From Collimonas silvisoli (lineage in GTDB: Bacteria; Pseudomonadota; Gammaproteobacteria; Burkholderiales; Burkholderiaceae_D), in the NCBI RefSeq assembly GCF_018305005.1, contig NZ_JAGQEG010000028.1:1-60716 (forward strand): a stretch of DNA of 60,716 bases. The letters run 5' to 3'. Below the pieces are notes generated by a model, which saw nothing but the letters and a program-made list of their open reading frames with translations, searched no databases and was not told the origin of the DNA. Positions 1 through 9,583 of this stretch are shown piece after piece. The first letter of the stretch is position 1, and each line of letters begins with the position of its first letter. Both the position numbers and the translations under genes were made by a program.

Positions 1-535
1 ACCGCGAGCGTTTGGCCAGATATTCCGGCTGGAACATGCACATGCGGATCGCGTCGCGATACACGCCGTTGATGAAAAACTCGCTTTTCAACTCGCTTTC
101 CAATTCAAATCCGCACTTTTGGTAGATATGGATAGCCTTGTGGTTTTCCTTATCGACATATAAGTAGAGCTTGTACAAATTGAGCACGCAGAACGCGTAC
201 TCAATCGCCAGCCGGGTAGCACGCTCGGCGTAACCCTTGCCCTGCGCACTCGGCGCAACGATGATCTGGAACTCTGCACGCCGATGGATATGGGTAATTT
301 CGACCAGCTCTACCAGCCCCACCATTTCGCCGTTATCGCTTTCCAGGATAAATCGCCGTTCGCTTTGATCATGGACGTGCTGGTCATACAGTTGCACCAG
401 TTCGACGTAAGCTTCGTACGGCTCCTCGAACCAATAACGCATGATGTGGCTGTTATTGTCGAGTTGATGCACAAAATGCAGATCGTTACGTTCCAGGGGC
501 CGCAGTTTCAGGCCCGGTTGCACTAGGGTCGTCAT
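1..535 (-). CDS. speG: Spermidine N1-acetyltransferase SpeG (3' end cut by window edge)
   Basis: GNAT-fold enzyme that transfers acetyl from acetyl-CoA to spermidine or spermine in the cytoplasm, lowering free polyamines. Translating the reverse strand from the ATG at 535 gives 178 residues, and the frame is still open at base 1. The sequence follows E. coli SpeG closely from memory: LRPLER near residue 11, [11 protein letters not shown] at 32, HDQSERRF at 55, HRRAEFQI at 84 and [15 protein letters not shown] at 152. The acetyl-CoA loop is QGKGYA (98-103). The family is about 186 aa, so only a few C-terminal residues are missing. It lies just downstream of fadE on the same strand, with 41 bp between, and may be read through from it. 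Confidence 0.94.
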   Translation of the reverse strand, partial: MTTLVQPGLKLRPLERNDLHFVHQLDNNSHIMRYWFEEPYEAYVELVQLYDQHVHDQSERRFILESDNGEMVGLVELVEITHIHRRAEFQIIVAPSAQGKGYAERATRLAIEYAFCVLNLYKLYLYVDKENHKAIHIYQKCGFELESELKSEFFINGVYRDAIRMCMFQPEYLAKRSR

Positions 536-576
536 TTGATTTCTTTCTTGCTTGTTGCAAATTTTATGGTTGTTGT

Positions 577-3078
577 TTAAGACTGCTGCAGCGCTTGCAT
601 ACGCTTTTGCGCGGATTCCAACAGATCGAAATCCTGCGGAAAATCGTCCACTTGCACGCTGATATCGCCGTAGCGCGCAAAATCCTGCAAGACCTGCCGC
701 TCTTGTTCGGTAATCTCGCCACTGGCGGCTGCGGCCGTTATCCAGTGCTGCATCTCGATCAGGCTTTGCGGCAGCGGCGCCAGCGTACCAGCCTGGATCG
801 TCGGCTTGAGCCGTGCTTCAATCGCATTCACCTGCGGAATCAACTGAAACGCCAGCTCGCCAAAGGCGTGCGGCGATTGCTCCGTGCCAGGCATATACAT
901 GCCGGCAGTCAGACGGTCGCGGCTGTCGCCGCTGGTTTGCATGATGCGAGCGACCTTGCTGTCGAGCGCATCCGATGGCAGCTTGTAAGGCGCTCCGAAA
1001 GGAAAGGCAATCAAACGCAACAAGACCGCCAGCGGGCGATTCGGGAAATTATCCAATACACCCAGGCAGGCTTCCTGCGCCTGGTGCAAGGCATCTTGTA
1101 TCGCCCAGTGCACATAGGGCAGATCTTCCTGCGGCCGGCCATCGTCTTCGTAGCGCTTGAGTACGCTGGACACCAGATACAGCTGCGACAAAATATCGCC
1201 CAGCCGGCCGGAAATCCGCTCGCGGAATTTCAGCGAGCCGCCGAATACGAACATCGACACATCGCTCAGCAGTGCGAACACCGCCGACATGCGATTAACC
1301 GCGCGGTAAAAATGCCGCAGCTCCGGCGGCGCTGCACGCGGCGCGCTGGGCAGGCTGCCGCTGGTCAGCCCCGCCATCAAGGTCCGTGAAAAATTGGCGA
1401 AGACAAAACTGATGTGCGCGAAGAGCGCACGGTCGAAATCGGCCAGCGCCTTGTCTTGATCGGTCTCGCCGGCTGCCGCCATTTCCTTCAGCACATAGGG
1501 ATGGCAACGAATCGCCCCCTGGCCGAAAATGATCAGGCAGCGCGTCAGGATATTCGCGCCTTCCACCGTAATCGCAATCGGCATTTGCTGGTAGCTGCGC
1601 GCCAGGAAATTATTCGGCCCCATGCAAATGCCCTTGCCGCCCAGTACATCCATGCCGGCATTGATCAGGATCCGGCCGCGCTCGGTTACGTGATATTTGG
1701 AGATGGCTGAAATCACGGAAGGTTTTTCGCCGGCATCCACCGCCAGCGCCGACAGCCTGCGCACCGCATCCATCAGATACAGGTTGCCGCCCATGCGCGC
1801 CAGCATTTCGTGTATTCCTTCGAACTTGCCGATCGGAATCCGGAATTGATGGCGCATCGCCGCATAAGCACTGGCGCCGCGCACCGCCAGCTTGGAAAAG
1901 CCGACAGTCGACGACGGCAAGGAAATCGCCCGGCCGGCGGCCAGGCATTCCATCAACATGCGCCAACCCTTGCCGATCCGTTCGCGGCCGCCGATCACCC
2001 AGTCGAGCGGGATGAAAACGTCCTTGCCGGAAGTCGGACCGTTCTGGAACACCGCATTCAAGGGCCAATGACGGCGCCCGGTTACCACGCCGGGATGATT
2101 GACAGGGATCAGCGCGCAGGTGATGCCCAGATCTACCGTACCGTCGACCGCCAATAACCGATCCGGGTCCTGGACCCGGAACGCCAGCCCCAGCACCGTC
2201 GCCACCGGCGCCAGCGTGATGTAGCGCTTGTCCCAGGTGATCCGGAAACCGAGCATTTCCTGACCGTCGTAGCTGCCCACGCAAACCACGCCGATATCCG
2301 GGATCGCCGCTGCATCGGAACCGGCGTAAGGGCTGGTCAAGGCAAAACAAGGAATTTCTTCGCCGGCCGCCAGCCGCGGCAGGAAATAATCCTTTTGCGC
2401 TTCAGTGCCATATTGCAGCAGCAACTCTGCCGGGCCGAGCGAGTTAGGCACCATCACTGAAATCGCCGCAGCAGAGCAATGCGACGACAACTTCATGATC
2501 ACCTGCGAATGCATGTAGGCAGAGAACTCCTTGCCGCCATATCGTTTGGGAATGATCATGCCGAGAAAACCATTCTCTTTCACGAACTGCCAAGCCTGCG
2601 GCGACAGATCCTGCCAGATTTCGGTGCTTTCCCAGTCGCTCATCAAGCCGCACAACTGCTCGACTTCGTTATCGAAGAAAGCCTGTTCTTCGGCCGTCAA
2701 TTTCGGCGCCGCCAGTTGCAGCAATTTGTCCCAGGCCGGCTTGCCGGAAAACAGTTCGGCGTCCCACCAGGTGGTGCCAGCCTCGATCGCGTCACGTTCG
2801 GTCTGCGACATGCGCGGCAAGATGCGCTGGAATATTTTCAGTATCGGGCGGCTGAGCAAAGCGTAGCGTAGCGGTTTGACGGCCACCATCAAAGCAGGGA
2901 TCACCAACAGCAGCACCAGCAGTATCGCTGCCAGCAGACCGATCCCCGCAAACCGGAAACCGCCGCCGATCCAGAGCAAAATGGCAAGCAGCCAAAACCA
3001 GGCGTTCACACGCAACTGCATTAATGCCATAGCGCCGACCAGCAACGCTGCGATCCAATAGAACATGTTGACTCCCAA
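577..3078 (-). CDS. fadE: Acyl-CoA dehydrogenase FadE, membrane-anchored
   Basis: First step of fatty-acid beta-oxidation: FAD-dependent conversion of acyl-CoA to trans-2-enoyl-CoA, with electrons passed to the respiratory chain. The 833-aa length matches the long FadE type (E. coli FadE is 814 aa) rather than the usual ~380-aa acyl-CoA dehydrogenase. Residues about 1-55 form two hydrophobic segments. The acyl-CoA dehydrogenase core follows (about 90-510), including [12 protein letters not shown] near 172, [15 protein letters not shown] near 246 and the [21 protein letters not shown] segment near 510. A DUF1974-type C-terminal domain follows. A second ATG at 3066 (MFYW) is an alternative start. 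No other beta-oxidation genes are adjacent. Confidence 0.95.
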   Translation of the reverse strand: MGVNMFYWIAALLVGAMALMQLRVNAWFWLLAILLWIGGGFRFAGIGLLAAILLVLLLVIPALMVAVKPLRYALLSRPILKIFQRILPRMSQTERDAIEAGTTWWDAELFSGKPAWDKLLQLAAPKLTAEEQAFFDNEVEQLCGLMSDWESTEIWQDLSPQAWQFVKENGFLGMIIPKRYGGKEFSAYMHSQVIMKLSSHCSAAAISVMVPNSLGPAELLLQYGTEAQKDYFLPRLAAGEEIPCFALTSPYAGSDAAAIPDIGVVCVGSYDGQEMLGFRITWDKRYITLAPVATVLGLAFRVQDPDRLLAVDGTVDLGITCALIPVNHPGVVTGRRHWPLNAVFQNGPTSGKDVFIPLDWVIGGRERIGKGWRMLMECLAAGRAISLPSSTVGFSKLAVRGASAYAAMRHQFRIPIGKFEGIHEMLARMGGNLYLMDAVRRLSALAVDAGEKPSVISAISKYHVTERGRILINAGMDVLGGKGICMGPNNFLARSYQQMPIAITVEGANILTRCLIIFGQGAIRCHPYVLKEMAAAGETDQDKALADFDRALFAHISFVFANFSRTLMAGLTSGSLPSAPRAAPPELRHFYRAVNRMSAVFALLSDVSMFVFGGSLKFRERISGRLGDILSQLYLVSSVLKRYEDDGRPQEDLPYVHWAIQDALHQAQEACLGVLDNFPNRPLAVLLRLIAFPFGAPYKLPSDALDSKVARIMQTSGDSRDRLTAGMYMPGTEQSPHAFGELAFQLIPQVNAIEARLKPTIQAGTLAPLPQSLIEMQHWITAAAASGEITEQERQVLQDFARYGDISVQVDDFPQDFDLLESAQKRMQALQQS

Positions 3079-3569
3079 TCTGGCGGTTCATCGAACGACA
3101 AATCTTGAACATAACCGACACGGGGTAGAACGCGGTTATTAAGATAGGACAGGACTGAATATGGAACGGGCATGCCAGACAAAAGCCGTGCCTGGCGATA
3201 TGACCCGGTAATTCTTTAACCTTTGGTCACTATTTGGCTGGGGAAAGTTCACAAGAAGCAAATTTAAATGTTAAAAAACACTCATTTAGCCTATCCTATG
3301 AGATTGTTTGGCGATAAATAAAAATTATATCCATACAGCAACATGCAACCCTTTGTAAATCTTTGTATCCATTTGTCAACCTTACTATAAAATCGCGCGT
3401 TACATGGTATGTAAACTTGCGCGGCCTTATGAAAAAACCTAAAACCAGCGGGCAAACAGCCCGTTGCTGCTGCCATAAATAACAAATACCTCGTAGCCAG
3501 CGCATAATAAATAAGCCAGCAGGCAGCCATCAACCCCTATCAGACAAGTTACAAGAGCACACGCCTTTC
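3079..3569. other. Intergenic region between fadE and the SDR gene; one candidate promoter
   Basis: This 491-bp AT-rich gap between divergent genes contains no ORF I believe; an 80-codon reverse ORF at 3291-3533 has no family signature. On the + strand TTGTAT (3363-3368) and TATAAA (3386-3391), 17 bp apart, make a plausible sigma70 promoter for the SDR gene, leaving a leader of roughly 170 nt. A short inverted repeat, CTCAT/ATGAG, lies at 3281-3302. A stem CGGGC/GCCCG with a 5-nt loop lies near 3450. No factor can be named from these. Confidence 0.4.
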
Positions 3570-4688
3570 ATGAATAATTTAATTTTGATGACCGGTGCGA
3601 CCGGCTTTCTAGGTGGCGCCAATGCAGTTGAGGCAATTCATCGGGGGCTAGGTAAAAATCTGCTGCTGCTGGCACGTGCGGAAACTCCTGCGGCGGCACA
3701 TGCCCGAGTTATCGAGAATTTACAGCTGCTGGGGGCGAGCGCGGCCGACATAGCACAGATCAGTGTCGATCAAATCCTGTGCTCCGACTTGTCGGAACTT
3801 GATAGCGTTAGCAACGACCCGCGCCTGGACCGGGTATCGGTAGTGATCCATTCGGCTGCTCTGGCTACTTTCTCGAACCATCCCTCGCTCGAAAAAATCA
3901 ATGTTGACGGCACCCTGGCGCTCGGCAAGCTGATGCATCAGCGGCCGGCCCTGAAGCGCTTCATGTATATCGGCACCGCCATGGCTTGCGGCGAAGGCGC
4001 CGGCATTAACGCCGTGGTGAAAGAACGGATCGACTTGCCGCTCGGCGACGAACATCTGGTGGCATATACCCGTTCCAAGGCGTTGGGTGAAAAGAAATTG
4101 CGCGATACGTATCCTGACCTGCCGCTGGTGTATGTCAGGCCGTCGATCATTGTCGGCCATACCGCGCTGGGTTGCGCGCCGTCGCAAAGTATTTTCTGGG
4201 TCTTCATGGTCTGGCAACTGCTGGGCGCGCTGACCACCGCCCTCGACGAAAAAGTCGACGTGGTGCCGGTTGACTGGTGCGCGCAAGCCATCATCGATCT
4301 GGCCCAAAAGGATACGCTGACGCATAACGTATTCCATATCTCGGCCGGCCTCGGCTCCAGCGTATCGTTCCGCGAAATCGATCTGGCGCTGGCGGCGGCC
4401 CGCGGCATCGAACCGATTGGCGCCACATACAAGCAAATCACGCCAGACGCCATCGCCACCTTGCTGCCGCGCATGCGCGAATGCGTACCTGAATGCAATG
4501 ACCGCCTGCTGTTGCGCGCACTCAAACTGTATGGCGCTTTTGCCGGCCTGAATTACGTATTTAGCAACGACAACCTGCTTGCCGAAGGGATTCGCCCTCC
4601 ACCACTATTTACCGATTACATCCCGCTCTGCGTCGAGTCGGCAAAACACATTCCGATCGCCGAACAGATGAAGTGGGATTTCAAATAG
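3570..4688 (+). CDS. SDR-family NAD(P)-dependent reductase, thioester/fatty-acyl reductase-like
   Basis: Extended short-chain dehydrogenase/reductase of 372 aa. A Rossmann fold opens with TGATGFLGG (residues 7-15), and the active-site pair YxxxK is YTRSK near 165-169. The layout fits the NAD_binding_4 (male-sterility/thioester reductase) group, whose members reduce acyl thioesters or modify linked alcohols. The substrate cannot be told from the sequence. It stands alone between fadE (divergent) and a protease gene (same strand, about 100 bp downstream), so no operon defines its role. There is no clear Shine-Dalgarno before the ATG at 3570. A nucleoside-diphosphate-sugar epimerase role is the main alternative. 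Confidence 0.75.
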   Translation: MNNLILMTGATGFLGGANAVEAIHRGLGKNLLLLARAETPAAAHARVIENLQLLGASAADIAQISVDQILCSDLSELDSVSNDPRLDRVSVVIHSAALATFSNHPSLEKINVDGTLALGKLMHQRPALKRFMYIGTAMACGEGAGINAVVKERIDLPLGDEHLVAYTRSKALGEKKLRDTYPDLPLVYVRPSIIVGHTALGCAPSQSIFWVFMVWQLLGALTTALDEKVDVVPVDWCAQAIIDLAQKDTLTHNVFHISAGLGSSVSFREIDLALAAARGIEPIGATYKQITPDAIATLLPRMRECVPECNDRLLLRALKLYGAFAGLNYVFSNDNLLAEGIRPPPLFTDYIPLCVESAKHIPIAEQMKWDFK

Positions 4689-4785
4689 ATTTTTCACAAT
4701 ATCTCACATTGCTGGTGCATCTATCTGTTGCCCGTTGTGGCCATTCCGTTAGAATTGCCTACTAAAATCAACAGAGGAAGCAGCC

Positions 4786-5676
4786 ATGAAATGGGAAGGC
4801 AATCGGGAAAGTGACAACGTCGAAGACCGCCGTGACGATGGTGATAGCGGCGGCGGTGGTTTTGGTTTTGGCGGCGGCCGTTCGATAGGCCTCGGCACTA
4901 TCGCCATTGCGCTGGTGGCATCGTATTTCTTTGGCATCAGCCCGACAACCGTACTTAGCCTGCTGAGCGGCGGGCCGGTCAGCCAGCCACAATCGCAGCA
5001 AGCTCCAAGACCCAATCGCACCGGGCCGGCCGAAGACCGGCAGACCAAGTTCGTGCGCACCGTTCTGGGCGACACCGAAGACGTCTGGACTCAAATTTTC
5101 CGCGCCAACGGCAAGACTTATCCGCCGCCGACCCTGGTGCTGTTTTCCAACGCCACCCAAACTGCCTGCGGTACCGGCCAGACCGCTTCCGGTCCATTTT
5201 ATTGTCCCGGCGACCGCAAGGTATACATCGACCTCAGCTTTTATCAATTGATGCAAAAACGCTTTCATGTATCCGGCGAATTTGCCCAGGCATATGTGAT
5301 CGCCCATGAAGTCGGCCATCATGTGCAGAACCTGATGGGCATCATGGACAAGGTCAACAGCGCCGAGCGCCAGATGTCCAAGGCGCAGGCGAACGCGATG
5401 TCGGTGCGGCTCGAACTGCAAGCCGATTGCCTGGCCGGAGTCTGGGCCTTCCACGCCAACCAGGCGCGCAGCATCCTGGAACAAGGCGATGTCGAAGGCG
5501 CCCTGAACGCCGCTACCGCGATCGGCGACGACGCCCTGCAAAAACAGGCGCAGGGTTATGTGGTGCCGGACTCCTTCACCCACGGCACTTCCGCGCAACG
5601 GGTACGCTGGTTCAAACAAGGCGTCAGCACCGGCGAAGTCAAATCCTGCAATACGTTTGAAGTAAAAACGCTCTAA
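4786..5676 (+). CDS. ypfJ: YpfJ-family neutral zinc metallopeptidase
   Basis: Predicted membrane-anchored zinc protease of 296 aa. The N terminus is charged and Gly-rich (residues 1-30). A single hydrophobic segment follows at about 33-53, then a Pro/Gln-rich linker and the catalytic domain. The zinc motif HEVGHHVQ begins near residue 174, and the downstream ELQADCLAGVWA contains a likely third ligand. Other family landmarks seen are ACGTGQTASGPFYCPGD and VYIDLSFY. A strong ribosome-binding site (AGAGGAAG) precedes the ATG at 4786. The length matches the family. The biological substrate is not known for this family. Confidence 0.92.
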   Translation: MKWEGNRESDNVEDRRDDGDSGGGGFGFGGGRSIGLGTIAIALVASYFFGISPTTVLSLLSGGPVSQPQSQQAPRPNRTGPAEDRQTKFVRTVLGDTEDVWTQIFRANGKTYPPPTLVLFSNATQTACGTGQTASGPFYCPGDRKVYIDLSFYQLMQKRFHVSGEFAQAYVIAHEVGHHVQNLMGIMDKVNSAERQMSKAQANAMSVRLELQADCLAGVWAFHANQARSILEQGDVEGALNAATAIGDDALQKQAQGYVVPDSFTHGTSAQRVRWFKQGVSTGEVKSCNTFEVKTL

Positions 5677-5749
5677 AAAACCACGGCGGCAATAAGCGCA
5701 TCAACCAGCCCATCTCAACCCAAAACTGGATCACATCGCGGAGAACTCC

Positions 5750-6142
5750 ATGACGATTGCTTACTGGTGTGTACTGATTGCCGGACTGATGCCGTTGTTT
5801 ACGGTTGTGATCGCCAAGCGCGGCCGCTCTGACTTCGACAACGCCGAACCACGCGCCTGGCTGGAGAAGCAATCGGGATTACGGCGTCGCGCCGATTATG
5901 CGCATCGCAATCATTTCGAGGCATTCCCGTTTTTTGCCGCCGGCGTGATCATTGCGCAGCAAGTTCATGCTGCGCAAAATATACTGAATCTGCTGGCGCT
6001 GATATTTATTGTCGCCCGTGTCATCTACACCGTCCTGTATCTGCAAGATCGCCCTAGCCTGCGCTCGGCCGTATGGGGCGTTGGGTTCCTGGCTGCCATC
6101 AGCTTGTTCGTGCTGGCGGGACTGACTCACTCAATCCACTAA
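5750..6142 (+). CDS. MAPEG-family membrane protein
   Basis: Small 130-aa integral membrane protein with about four hydrophobic segments (roughly 1-22, 55-70, 75-95 and 105-127). The sequence resembles bacterial MAPEG proteins (membrane-associated proteins in eicosanoid and glutathione metabolism): a short loop with NAEPRAWLEKQSGLRRRADYAHRNHFEAFP carries the Arg, Asn and Glu residues typical of the family. Family members bind glutathione, but bacterial roles are mostly unknown. The start has GGAGAA upstream. It sits 73 bp after ypfJ and 16 bp before the next small gene, so it may share a transcript with both. Confidence 0.82.
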   Translation: MTIAYWCVLIAGLMPLFTVVIAKRGRSDFDNAEPRAWLEKQSGLRRRADYAHRNHFEAFPFFAAGVIIAQQVHAAQNILNLLALIFIVARVIYTVLYLQDRPSLRSAVWGVGFLAAISLFVLAGLTHSIH

Positions 6143-6158
6143 ATCAGATAGTTACAAG

Positions 6159-6446
6159 ATGCAGCATCAAGCCACCATTCAACTACTGCGCGACGCCTTA
6201 AGCGCATTGCAGAACGGCAGCAGCACCGTAACGGCCCTGTGCCAAACCTGGCGTGCGCAAACCGCGCTGCCGGCGGCGTTGCCGCCGCGTTTCGCGGAAG
6301 TCGCGGAGAATTTTCTCGGGCGGCTGGAAGCCGGCAGCCTGTTCAGCGAAGAAAGCTGTTCGTTCAGCCAGCAAGACTTGCTGGATAATTTGCATGTCTG
6401 GCTGGATCAGGCGCAACTGGCATTGAGCCGCGCCGCCAATACCTAA
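6159..6446 (+). CDS. Hypothetical protein, 95 aa
   Basis: I do not recognise a family. The protein is soluble and helix-rich in appearance, with one Cys in the middle region and one in a short motif (EESCSFSQQDLLDNLHVWLDQAQLALS). It starts 16 bp after the MAPEG stop and ends 25 bp before the S4-domain gene, so the three probably form one transcript. Synonymous codon bias (GC-rich third positions) matches the neighbours, which supports real coding. Confidence 0.6.
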   Translation: MQHQATIQLLRDALSALQNGSSTVTALCQTWRAQTALPAALPPRFAEVAENFLGRLEAGSLFSEESCSFSQQDLLDNLHVWLDQAQLALSRAANT

Positions 6447-6471
6447 ACCTATTTATCTCCATCGGAACACT

Positions 6472-6702
6472 ATGCAACAACTGGAATTACGCCTCAACAG
6501 CGATTACGTCGAACTCAATCAACTGCTCAAGCTGACCGGCGTGTGCGACAGCGGCGGCGCGGGCAAGGCGCTGGTCGCCAGCGGCGTGGTTGCGGTCGAC
6601 GGCAAAATCGAACTGCGCAAGACCTGCAAAATCCACGCCGGACAAAAAGTCACCATCGGCGACCTTCTTATCTACGTGCTGCCTCGACGTAGCGCACCTT
6701 GA
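6472..6702 (+). CDS. S4-domain RNA-binding protein, YbcJ-like
   Basis: A 76-aa protein that is essentially one S4 RNA-binding domain. It has the pattern of E. coli YbcJ: an N-terminal strand, ELNQLLKLTGVCDSGGAGKALVASGVV (with the Gly-rich turn), then VDGKIELRKTCKIHAGQKVTIGD. It likely binds structured RNA in the cytoplasm; a ribosome or tRNA target is family inference only. The stop codon overlaps a possible hairpin, TTGATCG (6699-6705) with CGATCAA (6715-6721), which may end the transcript of this four-gene stretch. Confidence 0.85.
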   Translation: MQQLELRLNSDYVELNQLLKLTGVCDSGGAGKALVASGVVAVDGKIELRKTCKIHAGQKVTIGDLLIYVLPRRSAP

Positions 6703-6908
6703 TCGTTACTTTTGCGATCAATCTCCCGACCTTTGTCGATCCGGCATGTCGACATTTCTCCAGCCCAAACCACTCGAATCTTTCTGATATTGCTGCGTTG
6801 CGCCGCTTAAGTAGCGCAGCTGTGCCGCAGATGCTTCCAGCACGTAAAATCCCGCTGAAAGTCGACTGTCGACAGACAGCGGCCAGATACGTGCCGGCAA
6901 TCAAAACG

Positions 6909-9122
6909 TCACGTCAACGCTGCAATTTCGATCGCACTCAAAGCGCCGCGATAGATGCGGAATTCGTCCACCAGGCCATTGAAGTGCGGGTCGCCGGCAA
7001 ACTGCGATCGTCCGATCCAGTTCTGACCGGTGCTGCCCAGGCGGAACGGTGCAAGCACCATCTCGGGGTTTTTGCCAACTGCGCTGCCATTGACGTACAA
7101 AGTACCGAGATTGTCCGACAGGGTAACGGCAACATGCACCCATTGTCCGGTCGGCAATGCGGAGTTGCTATCGATCCTCTGCCCGCCGCTGCCGCCATTG
7201 ACCGTCATCGAAAAGGACGCGACCCCTCTGCCGTTGCGTGCCGTCAGCATCATGAAGTGGCTGGTGCCGGTACCGAAGTCGAACACCCGCGCCCAGTTGC
7301 TGGAGGCATTCCAATAGACCCAGGCCGCGATGGTGAAATCCGAGACGTCGGCCATGATGCCGGCAGGCAGGCTGACGTAGCCGTTGCTGCCGTTAAGCGC
7401 AACCGCGCCGCCCTTCCTGCCGCGCGCCCAAGTTGCGCCGTTGACCAGCGTCCCGGCGTGCCCCTTGCCGCTGGCATCGGCTGCCTTGGCGCCGCTGCCA
7501 TCGTCAAACGCCAGATACGTTAGCAGCTGCACGGCCGTAATCGCGGTCACCTCGTTGGAGACAGCGGTTTCGCCTGACGGCGTCATTGCTGTCACGACAT
7601 AGTAGTAGGTGCCGGCCGCAAGACCGTTGTCCGTGTAGGTGAGCAGATCGGCGATACCAGTCTTGACGGTCCGGTAAGGCCCGCCGGCGGTCGTGCTCCG
7701 CTTGACGTTATAGCTGCTCGCATACGCCGTGCCCCACCATGACAAAACGACCTGCCCCGGACGTGCAATCGCGGTCAGGCCGCTAGGCGCGGCGCCGCGT
7801 GCGATCGGATCGCGGCTGCAGGTCAGCGTGCCATAGCCCAGTTGATCGTAACCGCCGCTGTTCGGCCCGTAGTTGCCGCCGCCACCCTCCGGCTGGATCT
7901 GCCTGGCGAATCGCGCGGAATAAGGAGCCGCCAGACCCTTGCGGTTGACGTAGTGATTGACTACCAGCGCCCAGCAGGGCCTGACCGCACCTCGCGCAAC
8001 CGTCGACAAGGCAGTTTGATTGACGTTGTTGACATTGTTGTAGGTGACATAAGGCATCGTATAAAACGTGCTGCCGGACTCGATCAGATTGGTTTTGGCG
8101 ACGTATTCTGCGCCGGCCAGAAAGCGGTTATTGTCATAGCCGTACAGATCGACCCCCTGGTTCCATGCCATTTCGCAAATCGGCCCCATCAATGCGATGC
8201 CCATCGTGGTGTGTCCCTGGTCGCGGCCGGCTTCCTGCCACTGCCCCAGATAACCTGGATGCATATAATAGACGGCTTGCGAGACGGCGCCGTTGCCGGC
8301 CCCGTGCTTGAAGTAATCGACGGCCTCGTTAAACATGGCACGGTCGTCGCACAGCACGCCGATCGCCATGATTGACGCCATATTGCACAGGTCCCAGTTA
8401 GCCCAATAGTGGGTAACTTCGGTATTGTTGTGACGGATCAGGAAATCATGATTGATCGGGTAAAAGACACGCCGCATCATGCTCTGGAAACGGGCAAAGT
8501 CCGCAGCAGCCCAACCGCCATAAGAGCGCATGATTTCGGCGGCATTGGCGAATTCGTAGCCGTAGATGCCGGCGGCCAGATCGCCATTCGAATTGCCGCC
8601 TATTCCTGTAAGCGCCGACCAGTCATTCAAGATAGCCACCGCCTTATCGGCATAGGCGGTATCGCCCGAAATTTTCCATCGCAGTGCACAGGCATAGGCA
8701 GCGGCAATATCGTTGTACAGACGGGGGAAGTTCTGGCTATGCACGCCGTCGCCCCCGCGATAGATCGCCTCCTGCGGACGAGGTATCCAGTTCAAGCTGG
8801 CATGATGGTTCTCTATCAGAATGTTCCAGCCTTCGATCCATGGCGAAGCTTTCTCCTCCACCTTTTTCCGCATCCGGTCAAAGTCAGCCTGAGTATGCAG
8901 GAGGCCGGGATGTACGAATGCACCGCTTGCGGAAGTTGCTGCGCTTGCGCCAGACGCGGATATTGCATCGCTACCGTAACCCGCCAGCATCAATGCGCCC
9001 AAGCTGGAAATGAAATGGCGGCGCGACATGCCCCCGCCGTATCGTTCGGCACGAGACTCTTCGCTTGCATCGAAAAATGCCTGTAGCAATTCGCCGTTGG
9101 CCGGGATAATCGGATTACTCAT
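6909..9122 (-). CDS. Tat-exported alginate-lyase-like polysaccharide lyase with FN3 and LamG domains
   Basis: Predicted secreted polysaccharide-degrading enzyme of 737 aa. I chose the ATG at 9122 because AAAGGA precedes it; a start at 9143 would add seven residues. A twin-arginine signal (SRRHFISSLGALMLAGYG) lies at about 33-50, after an unusually long n-region. An alginate_lyase-type alpha-toroid (about 65-420) follows, with the conserved-looking RHNNTEVTHYWANWDL and MHPGYLGQWQEAGRDQGHT. Then come a fibronectin type III domain (about 440-525) and a C-terminal LamG/concanavalin-like domain (about 540-737). The substrate is not fixed by the sequence; alginate or another uronate polymer is inference. 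There is no lyase operon around it. Confidence 0.82.
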   Translation of the reverse strand: MSNPIIPANGELLQAFFDASEESRAERYGGGMSRRHFISSLGALMLAGYGSDAISASGASAATSASGAFVHPGLLHTQADFDRMRKKVEEKASPWIEGWNILIENHHASLNWIPRPQEAIYRGGDGVHSQNFPRLYNDIAAAYACALRWKISGDTAYADKAVAILNDWSALTGIGGNSNGDLAAGIYGYEFANAAEIMRSYGGWAAADFARFQSMMRRVFYPINHDFLIRHNNTEVTHYWANWDLCNMASIMAIGVLCDDRAMFNEAVDYFKHGAGNGAVSQAVYYMHPGYLGQWQEAGRDQGHTTMGIALMGPICEMAWNQGVDLYGYDNNRFLAGAEYVAKTNLIESGSTFYTMPYVTYNNVNNVNQTALSTVARGAVRPCWALVVNHYVNRKGLAAPYSARFARQIQPEGGGGNYGPNSGGYDQLGYGTLTCSRDPIARGAAPSGLTAIARPGQVVLSWWGTAYASSYNVKRSTTAGGPYRTVKTGIADLLTYTDNGLAAGTYYYVVTAMTPSGETAVSNEVTAITAVQLLTYLAFDDGSGAKAADASGKGHAGTLVNGATWARGRKGGAVALNGSNGYVSLPAGIMADVSDFTIAAWVYWNASSNWARVFDFGTGTSHFMMLTARNGRGVASFSMTVNGGSGGQRIDSNSALPTGQWVHVAVTLSDNLGTLYVNGSAVGKNPEMVLAPFRLGSTGQNWIGRSQFAGDPHFNGLVDEFRIYRGALSAIEIAALT

Positions 9123-9583
9123 TCTTTGTCCTTTCAATGACACATATTTCTGCTGCGTGAAAATCGCCCAGGAAATTGCATGCCGTCTGACAGGCGCAAT
9201 TCATCCCACATCGAGTGCCGCAACGACCATGCTTGACGTCGCGGTTAATCTGCTGAAATTCTGCAAAACGCAAATAACGTGCCAACGGCGGATATTCAAT
9301 AACGGCCTTGCATCAATGGCAGCGCTAACAAATATCGTCAGTTTTTTTGTTTTTAGAGCAAATTTCAGTCGGAACTGAACTGTCCAATTTCGTGCTTACG
9401 AAAACCATTCACTAAAAGGGCGAGGAGGGAGAGGGAAATGGAACGAAGGGCCGGCTGCAGTCAAGCGCTGACTGATTGTATCCATGATTGAATTTGCGGG
9501 CACGAAGCGATTCGTGCCCTCAGTTTCAATCATCCAGATCTCAGCAGGCCTGGTCCAGACGATCCAGGAGTGACGCTTACGAA
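9123..9583. other. Intergenic region between the lyase and porin genes
   Basis: A 461-bp gap that should hold the lyase promoter and the porin transcript end. The only clear structure is the perfect hairpin at 9498-9519 (listed separately). ORFs at 9010-9378 (+) and 9396-9587 (-) show no family features and I reject them. No confident promoter was found. Confidence 0.4.
9498..9519 (-). terminator. Hairpin downstream of porin, possible terminator
   Basis: Perfect 9-bp inverted repeat, GGGCACGAA / TTCGTGCCC, with a 4-nt loop, 65 bp beyond the porin stop. There is no clean U-tract on the minus strand, so it may stabilise the 3' end rather than terminate by itself. Confidence 0.5.

Noticed and set aside
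595-1389. 264-codon + strand ORF
   Set aside because: Antisense to fadE; Arg/His/Gln-rich composition typical of a shadow frame.
3291-3533. 80-codon - strand ORF upstream of the SDR gene
   Set aside because: Lies in an AT-rich promoter-like gap, runs over the candidate promoter, and shows no family or ribosome-binding support.
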